A stretch of 64,000 nt of DNA from Spirosoma taeanense (GTDB lineage: Bacteria > Bacteroidota > Bacteroidia > Cytophagales > Spirosomataceae), in NCBI RefSeq assembly GCF_013127955.1, contig NZ_CP053435.1, forward strand, positions 2,170,001-2,234,000, read 5' to 3'. The notes beneath the pieces are model-generated. The model ran no database searches. It was not told the DNA's origin and saw only the letters and a program-made list of their open reading frames with translations. This document shows, piece by piece, positions 8,647 to 17,443 of this stretch. The translations under genes and the position numbers were made by a program. How positions within the stretch are numbered: position 1 is the first letter of the stretch; every line of letters starts with the position of its first letter.

Positions 8647-8989
8647 CGGCATAACCCCTTCGCCGATTTGATTAAGGTTTAGGAATAACGTCAGCACCCG
8701 CGCCATCGGTAAGGATGGTTGAGGTGTGGATAGGACGGTTATGGCCAGTTAGTCGGTGGGGACGCTATTGAAGCAAACAGACGTAATCGTACATTTGCGC
8801 AAGCCGCTGTTCATCAGCGTATTTATACGTACGATAAAGCGGGGAATTACGTCCGTGTGGCGCTGGTATTTACGTGTAGCTTTGTGAGAAGAACCAGTTA
8901 CCGGATGAGCAATTGGCTGATGCGTTAAAGTTCTGTCAGCCAGGTTGCTGGCCTGTCCGTGCAGTTATCCACTCTATGTCTATGCGCCT
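8647..8989. other. 343-bp intergenic region upstream of the sigma locus
   Basis: No gene is supportable here. It holds one complete promoter match (8768-8797) and a second exact -7 box TAGCTTTG at 8877-8884 without a good -33 partner. Either could drive the sigma/anti-sigma/subtilase/CHAT genes. Confidence 0.6.
8768..8797 (+). promoter_or_regulatory. Bacteroidota-type promoter ahead of the sigma locus
   Basis: TTG (8768-8770), a 19-base spacer and TACATTTG (8790-8797) match the TTG-N17-23-TAnnTTTG consensus exactly. Transcription would start near 8804, leaving a leader of about 185 nt before the sigma factor. Confidence 0.5.
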
Positions 8990-9580
8990 ATGGCATTCTT
9001 CAATCGAAAGCTCTCCGATGCCGAACTGATGGCGGGGATACGAGCCGGCGGCACCCAGCGGAGGCTGTACGAGAATAAGCTCTACGAAAAATACGATTAC
9101 CTCATCGCCGACGGAACCCATAAACACCGGCTGGATGAAGACGACTGTGCCAGTGCGTATTCCGACGCTATACTGACGGTCTTTGAGCATATCAGCAATG
9201 GGCGGTTTGAAGGCCGTTCGGGCCTGAAAACGTATCTGTATCAAATTTTTACGAACAAATGTGTTGACGCAATTCGAAAAAAGACGACTAACCGAAGTAG
9301 TGTCCATGATACCCTTTCGCTCGATGATGCGCTATTGCAGTTACCCGATGTGGCCCGTTCAGCCGTGCAGGATCTTATCGCACAGAGTGATGTGGATAAC
9401 CTGCACCGCCACCTGCGTGAGCTTGGCGAAAAGTGTCACGCCATGATTTTAGCGTGGGGCGAAGGGTATTCAGACGACGAGATTGCGCAGACTATGGGGT
9501 ATAACTCGGCCGCCGTGGCCAAAACCAGTCGCCTGCGTTGTTTGGAGAAACTTCGTGAACGTTTTCGAAATGCGCTATGA
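8990..9580 (+). CDS. ECF-type RNA polymerase sigma factor
   Basis: A 196-residue sigma-70 family protein. Region 2 spans roughly residues 18-95 and includes GLKTYLYQIFTNKCVDAIRKK, the -10 recognition and strand-opening helix. Region 4 is at the end (GYSDDEIAQTMGYNSAAVAKTSRLRCLEKLRE), a helix-turn-helix for the -35 box. I chose the ATG at 8990, because the frame open from 8945 adds only a non-conserved stretch. Its stop overlaps the start of the next gene by 4 nt (ATGA), so translation is coupled, which is the classic sigma/anti-sigma arrangement. It heads a four-gene locus with a subtilase and a TPR-CHAT protein. Confidence 0.88.
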   Translation: MAFFNRKLSDAELMAGIRAGGTQRRLYENKLYEKYDYLIADGTHKHRLDEDDCASAYSDAILTVFEHISNGRFEGRSGLKTYLYQIFTNKCVDAIRKKTTNRSSVHDTLSLDDALLQLPDVARSAVQDLIAQSDVDNLHRHLRELGEKCHAMILAWGEGYSDDEIAQTMGYNSAAVAKTSRLRCLEKLRERFRNAL

Positions 9581-10419
9581 ATACTCTGGAAACCATTGAA
9601 AACTACCTCTCCGGCCAGCTCTCAGTCGAGGAGCGAATGCGCTTCGAGGACGCCCTTCGTACCGACCCGACCGTGGCCGAAGCACTGGCGTTCTACGTAA
9701 CCGCGAAACAGGCCGCCCGACAGGAAGCCTGGACAGTACATAAGGCACAGGCCGACCAACAGGAAGCTTGGGCAATACGTAAGGCCGAACTAGACGCCCT
9801 GCGCCGATCGGCAACGGATGAAAAGCAAACGGCCGCCGACCCTGTCGTGCGCCCCTTGATAACCCAAAGTCCGTATCGATGGCTGGCCTGGGCCGCCAGC
9901 ATCGTGCTCCTGTTGGGTTTAGGCTGGTACTTCCTGCTACCGGAACCGAATACCGGCCCCCCAATGGCCGATGCAACGCCCGCTGGCAGCCAACTGGCCG
10001 ACCAGTATATGGCGCAGAATTTTATGAACCTGCCCGTCACAATGGGTGGTGATGAGGCCGATAGTCTGCAACGGGGCATTGAACTGTTCAATCAGGGCTG
10101 GGTGCCGCAGGCGGGGGAGGTGTTTCAGGCCATACTCAGGCGTCAGCCTAATAACGACAGTGCATTAAAATACGCCGGTATTGTTGCCCTCCGCCGGGCC
10201 GATTACGACCAAGCCATTGACCTGTTTCACCGCCTGAGTCAACAGAAAGGCTTGTTTGCCAATCCGGGTACGTTTTACGAGGCCATTGCCCGCATCAAAC
10301 GCGGACGACCGATAGATAAAACGAAAGCGAAAGAATTGCTTAACGAAGTGATTGCAAAGAACTTAGACGGAAAGAAGGAGGCTGAGCGGATGCTTCGACA
10401 ACTTGGTAACACACCCTAA
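9577..10419 (+). CDS. membrane anti-sigma factor-like protein with TPR domain
   Basis: A 280-residue single-pass membrane protein. Residues 1-45 (IENYLSGQLSVEERMRFEDAL, then DPTVAEALAFY) resemble the helical sigma-binding segment of anti-sigma factors. Residues about 45-80 are a charged coiled stretch with a repeated QEAW motif. One transmembrane helix lies at about 95-113 (WLAWAASIVLLLGLGWYFLL). The C-terminal half, predicted periplasmic, has TPR units (residues about 165-235). It overlaps the sigma gene by 4 nt and ends 12 nt before the protease gene. Inferred role: it holds the sigma factor at the membrane until a periplasmic event releases it. Confidence 0.72.
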   Translation: MNTLETIENYLSGQLSVEERMRFEDALRTDPTVAEALAFYVTAKQAARQEAWTVHKAQADQQEAWAIRKAELDALRRSATDEKQTAADPVVRPLITQSPYRWLAWAASIVLLLGLGWYFLLPEPNTGPPMADATPAGSQLADQYMAQNFMNLPVTMGGDEADSLQRGIELFNQGWVPQAGEVFQAILRRQPNNDSALKYAGIVALRRADYDQAIDLFHRLSQQKGLFANPGTFYEAIARIKRGRPIDKTKAKELLNEVIAKNLDGKKEAERMLRQLGNTP

Positions 10420-10431
10420 CCCGAGATAACT

Positions 10432-12234
10432 ATGAGTGCCGAACACACCCCGGTCAACCCCGATCGACCTGAGGATGCTGCAAAAACAGCGAGCCCGAAG
10501 AACAGACATTCCAGTACGCACTGCCCGCCAATGCCCGAATCAGATCCACGATTTAAATTTCTATCCGGTCAGGTTGCCGAATATCCCGATCCAAAGAACA
10601 GGATTCGGCAGTATGCTATACGGAAACAGAAAATTGTCATCGTAACCGCTGATGATCTGAATTTATTAGAAAGTGGAAAGCTGGAAGTAGAAACGACACC
10701 GGATCGCACGGGTAAGCGGGTCAAGTTAGGGTCAGTTTCGGGTGATAAAAAAGTACGGATTATTAGAAGTGACTGTCCGGAATTAGAGGCCAAAGAGGCA
10801 CCGGCCAGGTTCACTGTTTTGCTGGAGTGGGACGAAACAACAACAGAGCCCTTTCCGGATCTGGAGCTTTGGGATAATGGCGGTAGTCGACGCATTACGC
10901 CAATTTCACAGACAGATAATTTTTTACTTTCTGGTGATAGGGATACCAACCCGCCACCACCACGGCCGCCGATTGCTGCTTCAGAGCCGCTCAATACAGC
11001 CGAAAGCGATTTTAAACTTGTGAGTTCGGATGATTTAGACAATTACCGGCAATACAGCGGGCCCTGCACCATTCCTACTGTAGCTGTGCTGGATACGGGG
11101 ATAAAATTCAATCTGAACAACCTGGGAGAGCCCACGCTGCCAAATCCTTACGTATACCGCGACGCTAATAACCAGGAGCGACGTTTCCGGCTGGCCTACC
11201 AAGATCAGCCAATCAAAGACTGTAACGCCATGTATGATAATCACCTGGGCTATTGCGCGATTCGATCATATGGCCAACAGGAATTTCTGACAAGCCTGAG
11301 CACGCGGTTAGCACAACTTGGTCAGGCGCGCTCAACACCGCCTAATGCCAGTCAGGTGCGAAATAGCCCTTATGATGATTACCGGCTGATTGACCGTAAT
11401 AATCGTAACCAACTACTCGATGCCCGACATGGAACAACCATTGCCGCGATTATCCAGCAGAATGGTGACAATGCGCCAATTCTTCCTGTTAAAGCGTTCG
11501 ATAACCTGGGTTTTTCCACCTTATTTGACGTATTGAACGCCTTGAATTACGTACTGCACCGCCGGGATGTTGACGACATTCGGGTAGTCAATATGAGCTG
11601 GATATTTGGCCGGGATGAGCCGCTGTTCAGAGATAAGATTGAGCAATTGATGCGGGCGGGCGTATTTGTTGTTGCAGCTGCTGGTAACGAAAAACAAACG
11701 GCTGACCCCAATCTGGATAATATACCCGTTTACCCGGCCTGCTACAGCATCGACTTCCCAAACGTTATTACGGTTACGTCAGTCATGCAGGTTTATTCGT
11801 CTGGTCAAAGTAAGCTACACTTGGGACATTCAATTGCAGGCAAATTACTTTCTGACCTTTTGCAGCACACCGGCCTGTTTTCGTCGCAAAATGGATTGGC
11901 TAAGCCGCAGAAAAATGGATACGTAGCGGTTGAGAACTATTCCTGTCGATTCGTTAATGTGGGAGTGGTCAGTACCTACGGCCATTTTGCCAGTCCGTTC
12001 TGGAATGGGGCCCCATTGCGGGGCAGTTCGTTTGCCAGCGCATTCGTGTCGGGCTTTGTGGTCCGGCAACTCCACGAACGCCCTGATCTATTGCCTGCGG
12101 GTACCGTGTCGAAATACACCATGGCTGAAGTGCGCCAGGAACTGCTTTCGGCCATGAGCGGTACAGACCGGCGACTCCGTGAGGGGTACGTATCTGGCGG
12201 GTATTATCTGGACGGTTACGGAGCAGAAGCATAG
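10432..12234 (+). CDS. cytosolic subtilisin-like serine protease (S8)
   Basis: A 600-residue protein. The first 210 residues are a unique, polar N-terminal region that ends in a proline run near residue 183. The subtilase domain follows with Asp221 (VAVLDTGIKF), His333 (DARHGTTIAAII), the oxyanion Asn in VVAAAGNE and Ser533 (GSSFASAFVSG). The Ser motif reads GSS rather than the usual GTS, which should still be active. There is no signal peptide or membrane segment, so it is predicted to stay in the cytosol, unlike most secreted subtilases. It is 12 nt behind the anti-sigma gene and 105 nt ahead of the TPR-CHAT gene. Its substrate is unknown. The anti-sigma factor or the N-terminal region itself are candidates. 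Confidence 0.85.
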   Translation: MSAEHTPVNPDRPEDAAKTASPKNRHSSTHCPPMPESDPRFKFLSGQVAEYPDPKNRIRQYAIRKQKIVIVTADDLNLLESGKLEVETTPDRTGKRVKLGSVSGDKKVRIIRSDCPELEAKEAPARFTVLLEWDETTTEPFPDLELWDNGGSRRITPISQTDNFLLSGDRDTNPPPPRPPIAASEPLNTAESDFKLVSSDDLDNYRQYSGPCTIPTVAVLDTGIKFNLNNLGEPTLPNPYVYRDANNQERRFRLAYQDQPIKDCNAMYDNHLGYCAIRSYGQQEFLTSLSTRLAQLGQARSTPPNASQVRNSPYDDYRLIDRNNRNQLLDARHGTTIAAIIQQNGDNAPILPVKAFDNLGFSTLFDVLNALNYVLHRRDVDDIRVVNMSWIFGRDEPLFRDKIEQLMRAGVFVVAAAGNEKQTADPNLDNIPVYPACYSIDFPNVITVTSVMQVYSSGQSKLHLGHSIAGKLLSDLLQHTGLFSSQNGLAKPQKNGYVAVENYSCRFVNVGVVSTYGHFASPFWNGAPLRGSSFASAFVSGFVVRQLHERPDLLPAGTVSKYTMAEVRQELLSAMSGTDRRLREGYVSGGYYLDGYGAEA

Positions 12235-12339
12235 GACGCATCCTCTGAAAAAGATTGGATTGCCTAATTGCCGACTGACGGAGCTATTAGCCAGTATCTG
12301 AGAAGGTTGAGTTCATTTAGTTTGTTTCCTCCCACTCCT

Positions 12340-15126
12340 ATGAGCCGCTTCTTATTTTGTTCTATAAGCATAGCCTCGGCGCTTGTAGCCGGGCTATCGA
12401 CTAATGGTCTGGCTCAGCGCCCGTCGGCTAAACAGTTGTCAGCTTTCTTACAACGTGTATCGAATTTGCCAGCCGTTGAAGCGCAGATTAAGTCTCTGAA
12501 CTCCTGGCAACAGCAATGGCGTAAATGCGGCTACCCACCCGATTCGACCTACATCAACGGGCTGTTACAGTTAGGATTAGCGTACCTATATGCGGAGTCG
12601 TTGCCGCAGGCCATACACGTTACGCAACAGGCTGTTCAACTGAGTCAGGCGCATCGGTCGGATATAACCCCTGACCAGCCGGCCAAGGCATTCTACCGAT
12701 TGGGTATGTTGCTAAGCGAATACAGTCAGCTCTACCAAGCGGCTAGGGTGTTGAAGCAGGCTGTCCGGTTGGGGCAAAATATACCGTCGGGCGTCAAATG
12801 GGCTAGTAATGCGTATCTGTATTTGGCCTACGTCTATTACTCAGCTGGTGATTACCAGCAAAGTGTTCAGAATGCTGAGCGCGGACAGGAGTTAGCCAGA
12901 AATATCGGTGACACAGCTTTGGTTGCCAAGCTATTGCAGGATAAAGCTAAGGCGCTGAACGTATTGAAGAAATATGATGAGGCTCAGCGGGCGGCTGAAC
13001 AGGCAGTTGCACTTGCCCGCCAAAGAAATTATTCGGCTATTCTTGCTTATGGCTATAAACAACTGGGATTCATTGCCGAGAGTCAGGGTAAACTCGATAA
13101 GGCTCTGCAGTATCGCCAACGGGCATTTGAGATTGCAGAAAAAATCAAGGATCACAGTACTCCGGATTACGCCGTATCGCTCGGGTTAACTTATTACCAG
13201 CTTAAGCGGTATGAACAGGCATCCCTGTATTTTCAATACGGCGTAGATTCAAGTCGTAATCTTTACGCTAAAGCCCGCGCGTTGAATTCTTTAGGGAATG
13301 TTTGCTGGAAAAAGAAAGAGTTTCCGAAAGCCCTGCGATACTATCAGCAGGGGCTGACCACGATACCGATTAACTTTCAGAATCCAGCGGTGGAAAGTCT
13401 GCCCGGCGCACAAACCATCCGACTAGCTGACCAGAAAGACTATCTGCTAACGCTTATTCAGGACAAGGCCGATACGTGGCTTGATTATGCGATAGCCAAC
13501 AAAAACAAACCGAACTATTTAACCCACGCGCTGGAGACGTATATGGTTGCCGATCAGATGATTGACTTCATGCGCTGGGAACATACCGGCCAGCAATCAA
13601 AACTCTACTGGCGGGATAAGACGCGGGCCATGTATGAACGGGCCATTGAAACCTGTTACCGGCTCGGTAACGCGGAGCAGGCCTTCCGGTTTTTAGAGAA
13701 AAGTCGGGCCGTCATGCTGGCCGACAAACTCAATGAACTCGGAGCACGACAACTCTTAGCCCCCAAACAACTCGCCCAGGAGCAGGCGCTGAACCAGCGG
13801 GTGGCCGACCGGCAGGCCCGTCTCGCGAGTATATCGCCCGACAGTGCGGCCTATTCGAAAGCACACGCAGAACTCTTGCTTGAACAGGATCGGCTGGATA
13901 CCTTCCGCAAAACGCTGGAAGCGTCGAATCCGGACTATTACCGCTACAAATACGATAGTACCACAACTGCCCTTTCGGATGTCAGAAAATACCTGAAGAA
14001 GCAGGGGGGCTCGCTGGTGACTTATTTCGTAGGCGACAGCGCGTTATATATCCTGAACGTAACGGCTGATCGGGCAACGCTGCATCGAAAACCCGTTGAT
14101 CCCTATAACCGGATTGCGTATGCGTTTATGCCGTTATTGAGCAGTCCGGATAATATGAACCGGCAGTTCGGAAAATTTTTGACATTGAGCCATGGGTTAT
14201 ACCAGCAATTGCTGGCCCCATTGAAACTGCCTGCTGGTCGGGTAATTGTTTCGCCCGATGGCTTTTTTCTGCCGTTCGAAGCTTTAAGCCGATCCGCTCA
14301 GCAGCCTGATTATGCCGTTAAGGATTATGCGTTCAGCTATGCGTACTCCGCCGGTTTGTTGCTGAAAAACCGAACCCACAGTCCATCGCTTTCACCAGTG
14401 GGCGATTTTCTGGGCGTAGCGCCGGTACAGTTTTCCCCGGCTATGAACCAACTTGCTCTGATAAATTCCGATAACTTTCTGGAGACGATTGCAGGTCGTT
14501 TCAGGCAGGCCAGGCTGCTGACCCACGAAAACGCCACGCGCCGGGCTTTCCAAACCGATGTAGCGGGGTATCGGGTTGTGCATCTGTTTACCCACGCCAT
14601 TGCCGACAGTACGGAGCGCGAACCCTTACTATATTTCGCCGATTCAACGCTGCGGCTTTCGGAACTTGGCGACAATGGCTTGCCCAACGCCCAGTTGGTT
14701 GTGCTGGCGGCCTGTAAAACCGGCATTGGCGCTAACCAGCGGGGCGAAGGTGTATTCAGCCTGGGTCGCGGCTTTGCGGCTCTTGGCGTACCAAGCGTTA
14801 TGACAACGCTCTGGAGCGTACAAAACGAAGCGACGTATCGCTTGACCGAGCTGTTTTACAAGTATCTGTACGAGGGTGAACCTAAAGATATTGCCCTGCA
14901 GCGCGCCAAGCAGGATTGGCTCAAAACGGCCGAGGGTGCCGACCAACTGCCTAATTTCTGGGCGGGCCTGATTCTGGTCGGTAACGCCGAACCGCTCCAC
15001 CAACCCAACCGCTGGCCCTGGCTGGCCGGACTGGGCCTGGCGATCGTTATTGGGCTGGCAGGCTGGCGAACATGGCAGAATCGTCGGCCGAAGCAGACTA
15101 CGCAAAGAGCTTACCAGTCGTCTTGA
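12340..15126 (+). CDS. exported TPR-CHAT protein (caspase-like)
   Basis: A 928-residue protein. It has a Sec signal peptide (residues 1-25, ending NGLAQ), a long helical TPR region (about residues 55-450), a helical linker, then a CHAT domain (about 590-890). The caspase-type dyad is present: His752 in VHLFTHA and Cys792 in LAACKTG, with the family signatures GEGVFSLGRGFAALG and VMTTLWSV. A C-terminal transmembrane helix (about 895-913) is followed by a basic tail. The topology therefore puts TPR and CHAT in the periplasm. The ATG at 12340 is chosen over a TTG at 12268 because it opens directly on the signal peptide. CHAT proteins are known caspase relatives, some in immunity. Here it ends a sigma/anti-sigma/subtilase locus. 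Confidence 0.9.
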   Translation: MSRFLFCSISIASALVAGLSTNGLAQRPSAKQLSAFLQRVSNLPAVEAQIKSLNSWQQQWRKCGYPPDSTYINGLLQLGLAYLYAESLPQAIHVTQQAVQLSQAHRSDITPDQPAKAFYRLGMLLSEYSQLYQAARVLKQAVRLGQNIPSGVKWASNAYLYLAYVYYSAGDYQQSVQNAERGQELARNIGDTALVAKLLQDKAKALNVLKKYDEAQRAAEQAVALARQRNYSAILAYGYKQLGFIAESQGKLDKALQYRQRAFEIAEKIKDHSTPDYAVSLGLTYYQLKRYEQASLYFQYGVDSSRNLYAKARALNSLGNVCWKKKEFPKALRYYQQGLTTIPINFQNPAVESLPGAQTIRLADQKDYLLTLIQDKADTWLDYAIANKNKPNYLTHALETYMVADQMIDFMRWEHTGQQSKLYWRDKTRAMYERAIETCYRLGNAEQAFRFLEKSRAVMLADKLNELGARQLLAPKQLAQEQALNQRVADRQARLASISPDSAAYSKAHAELLLEQDRLDTFRKTLEASNPDYYRYKYDSTTTALSDVRKYLKKQGGSLVTYFVGDSALYILNVTADRATLHRKPVDPYNRIAYAFMPLLSSPDNMNRQFGKFLTLSHGLYQQLLAPLKLPAGRVIVSPDGFFLPFEALSRSAQQPDYAVKDYAFSYAYSAGLLLKNRTHSPSLSPVGDFLGVAPVQFSPAMNQLALINSDNFLETIAGRFRQARLLTHENATRRAFQTDVAGYRVVHLFTHAIADSTEREPLLYFADSTLRLSELGDNGLPNAQLVVLAACKTGIGANQRGEGVFSLGRGFAALGVPSVMTTLWSVQNEATYRLTELFYKYLYEGEPKDIALQRAKQDWLKTAEGADQLPNFWAGLILVGNAEPLHQPNRWPWLAGLGLAIVIGLAGWRTWQNRRPKQTTQRAYQSS

Positions 15127-15135
15127 GCGAGACAA

Positions 15136-15756
15136 CTACTGGACCGGCAACTTCATGCTTTCGCTTAGCTTGAAGACTTCTTTCAGGCACCTGGCCGTCA
15201 GGACCGAATCTTCGAGGGCGTTATGGAACCCGTCTTCGCGCGCAAAGCCAAAGTAACTGGCGATGGCCGTCAGGCTAAGCCGGTCGGGCACGTTGCGCCC
15301 ATTGGCGCGCAGTATCCGAAACAGAAAATAGCTGAGCGTGTGCAGATCAAGCAGCACGCGTGAGAATGGCCATTTCAGTTTCTCGTAGCGGTAAGCTTCT
15401 TTCAGAAAGTTAATGTCGTTGATCACGCTTTGACCGCAGAGAATTACGTTGCGCAGATAAGGCGTCCGGTCCAGTTGTCCCGGCGGAACGCGAATGCCCA
15501 ACTGTTTACAAATCCACTCCTCCAGTTCGGGCAGCACGTCATACATCATCGGCGCATCTTCCAGATCGGACAGAGAGAGGTTATGAATTTTCTCGGAGGC
15601 CGACGAAAACGCATCTTCGTTCTCGGGGTAAACGTTGGTGAGGTACTGGCCTTTCTCCACCCATTCATCATCAAAGAGAACAGCACCTATCTGGACAATT
15701 TCGTTATAATCCGGCTCCGGGCCGGTCATCTCAAGGTCAAGCACTAAAAACGGCAT
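15136..15756 (-). CDS. DnaQ-like 3'-5' exonuclease (DEDDh)
   Basis: A 206-residue exonuclease-fold protein. Motif ExoI is at the start (FLVLDLEMTG, with the Asp and Glu metal ligands), an ExoII-like segment is GQSVINDINFLKEAY, and ExoIII is HNALEDSVLTARCL, giving the DEDDh set. Proteins like this trim 3' ends of DNA or RNA, and short stand-alone forms occur beside the polymerase epsilon subunit. The substrate is not evident. It converges on the CHAT gene with only 9 nt between the stop codons. Confidence 0.82.
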   Translation of the reverse strand: MPFLVLDLEMTGPEPDYNEIVQIGAVLFDDEWVEKGQYLTNVYPENEDAFSSASEKIHNLSLSDLEDAPMMYDVLPELEEWICKQLGIRVPPGQLDRTPYLRNVILCGQSVINDINFLKEAYRYEKLKWPFSRVLLDLHTLSYFLFRILRANGRNVPDRLSLTAIASYFGFAREDGFHNALEDSVLTARCLKEVFKLSESMKLPVQ

Positions 15757-15891
15757 AAGGCACTAGTATTAACAGTTTCCGGCAAAAAGTTAACGGATTT
15801 ATTTTTTGAAAATATATTGAAAAATTACCCATCAGTTTTTCAACTGTGCAATTTTTGGAGCCTGACCTCTGTTTACAGTATATCAATCAAG

Positions 15892-15929
15892 CAAAACCCC
15901 TGTAGATACCTCTGCCGGGGTTTTTTGTT
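15892..15929. terminator. hairpin terminator between 15.8 and 16.0 kb
   Basis: AAAACCCC pairs with GGGGTTTT across a 16-base loop, followed on the plus strand by TTTTTTGTTTT. On the minus strand it would end the acyltransferase transcript. The longer T tract is on the plus strand, where no gene is seen upstream. Confidence 0.65.
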
Positions 15930-15983
15930 TTCAGATTGATTTTGCTAAGCATATAAGTTGGTACGCTTTCAGGATAGCGTTGC

Positions 15984-17144
15984 TTATCGAACACGAACAG
16001 GTGCAGAAAACCATTGTCGCCAGAGTGGTAGTTCAGAGCGACCATTCAGCCACCGGCCGATGGCTGTGCCGCGAACTAATAGATCGTAGCTTAACAAGGA
16101 AACAAACGCGGTTACCAGAAGAACTACCCCAAATTTTACCAGCGCAGGCGCTTCAACCGGAATCAAAAGGGTTTGAATCCAGACGCATATAGGAACATGG
16201 ATGAGATACACCCAATACGAGGCATCCGCGAAATATTGCCAGGTCGGGTGAGTCTGGTTTACGTAGCGGTCGAACAAACCGATAAAGCTAATCCCCAGTA
16301 GCCAGCTGGAAGCCGCTGATAGAACTGACAACTGCGCTTGTCGGGAAGGCGCTACGTTAGGTCCATCGGTAATGGGTGGCAGTAGGGACTGGTAGCCAAT
16401 AAAGATAAGAACACCTGCAAACAGGAAAGGCCAGGCCCACCGTTGCCACAGTTGCCGGATAGCCTGGGCCTGGTAGAGTAACCAGCCGAAACTGTAAAAA
16501 AGGCCGTATCCCAGCATTATTCGCCAGTTCAGCAGCAGGTCTCCATCCGCAAAAAAGGTCGCAACGGGCATACCGTATAACACAAGAGCAAGTAAACCAA
16601 CCCAGCCTGCAAGAGCCAAGGGTGATACGAGAACTTTACTGATTGTTGGGTGGGGAAACTGGCTGCTTCCAATCAGACGCGTCAGTAGCCATGTGCCGCT
16701 ATAGAAATAGAGAAGCAGATATAGAAACCATAAATGGGCGGTCAGACCCAGCGCCAGCAGCGGAATCCCGAACAGGGTTGGTCCGGGAATCTGGTCGAGT
16801 TCATGAGGGGTAACGAGAAACAAGGTAGTCACCCGGATGACGTTCATAAGGCAGAAAAAGACAATGAACGGATACAGAACTCGCTGGCAGCGGTTGCGAA
16901 TAAAACTGGTTATTCCGCGTCTTTGAAGCAATAAAGCCGAGAAAAAACCGGTGAGGACAAAGAACACAGGCATCCGGAAAATATGAATGAACGCATATTG
17001 TCAGTCAAACCAGAGCAAGGCCGTCTGCGGATCGTCGGGTACGTAAGGATTATGTATGTAAGGGCCACTGGCATGCAGCACTAGTCCCAGCAGCATCATG
17101 GTGGCTCTCAAACTGTCGAAAGCGTAGTAACGTATGGGATTCAT
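15984..17144 (-). pseudogene. acyltransferase 3 family membrane protein, in-frame stop
   Basis: Reading from the ATG at 17144 gives a typical acyltransferase-3 N-terminus (MNPIRYYAFDSLRATMM, then LLGLVLHASG with the conserved His). At codon 48 (17003-17001) there is a TGA, after which the same frame continues directly (QYAFIHIFRMPVFFVLTGFF) to the stop at 15984. The full frame is 386 codons, the usual family length with about ten membrane helices. Restarting at Met 16973 would give 329 residues but lose the first helix and the conserved His. One base change (TGG or TAC/TAT to TGA) explains it. Such enzymes transfer acyl groups to envelope sugars. The substrate is unknown. Confidence 0.88.
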
Positions 17145-17443
17145 AGTTTCAGGTTGTGCAGGAAATAGCAATATGGAGAAGCTTTCTTAATCCGGCATCA
17201 AAATTTTTTGGGAGGTTCCTTGTGCCCGTATCGGGTTGAGGTCAGCAATGCTTTCTCTGTACTATGGAGTTTTAGGCATGTTCAGTCACTCACTGCAATC
17301 GGGTGAACTTCGGGGCCTTTATGCGGTTATCAACGTATTCAGCCTGTTCGCGAGCAGGTTGAAAGAAAGCCTTTTGCTACACGGCCTGAGCCGAACCAGG
17401 CTTTTATCCTTATTTTTGCTGCCACGAATCCAGCAGACGTTTT
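17145..17443. other. 299-bp intergenic region
   Basis: Divergent region between the broken acyltransferase and the S1-domain gene. A 71-codon open frame at 17236-17451 has no recognisable features and overlaps the next start. Only the -7 box at 17411 is supportable. Confidence 0.5.
17411..17418 (+). promoter_or_regulatory. putative -7 box of the S1-domain gene
   Basis: TATTTTTG matches TAnnTTTG exactly, 25 nt before the ATG at 17444. The -33 element is not evident. Confidence 0.4.

Noticed and set aside
12268-12339. TTG start extending the TPR-CHAT protein
   Set aside because: It would place 24 polar residues before a clear signal peptide; the ATG at 12340 fits better.
17001-17003. TGA as selenocysteine in the acyltransferase
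   Set aside because: The family has no selenocysteine at this place and no SECIS-like hairpin follows the codon.
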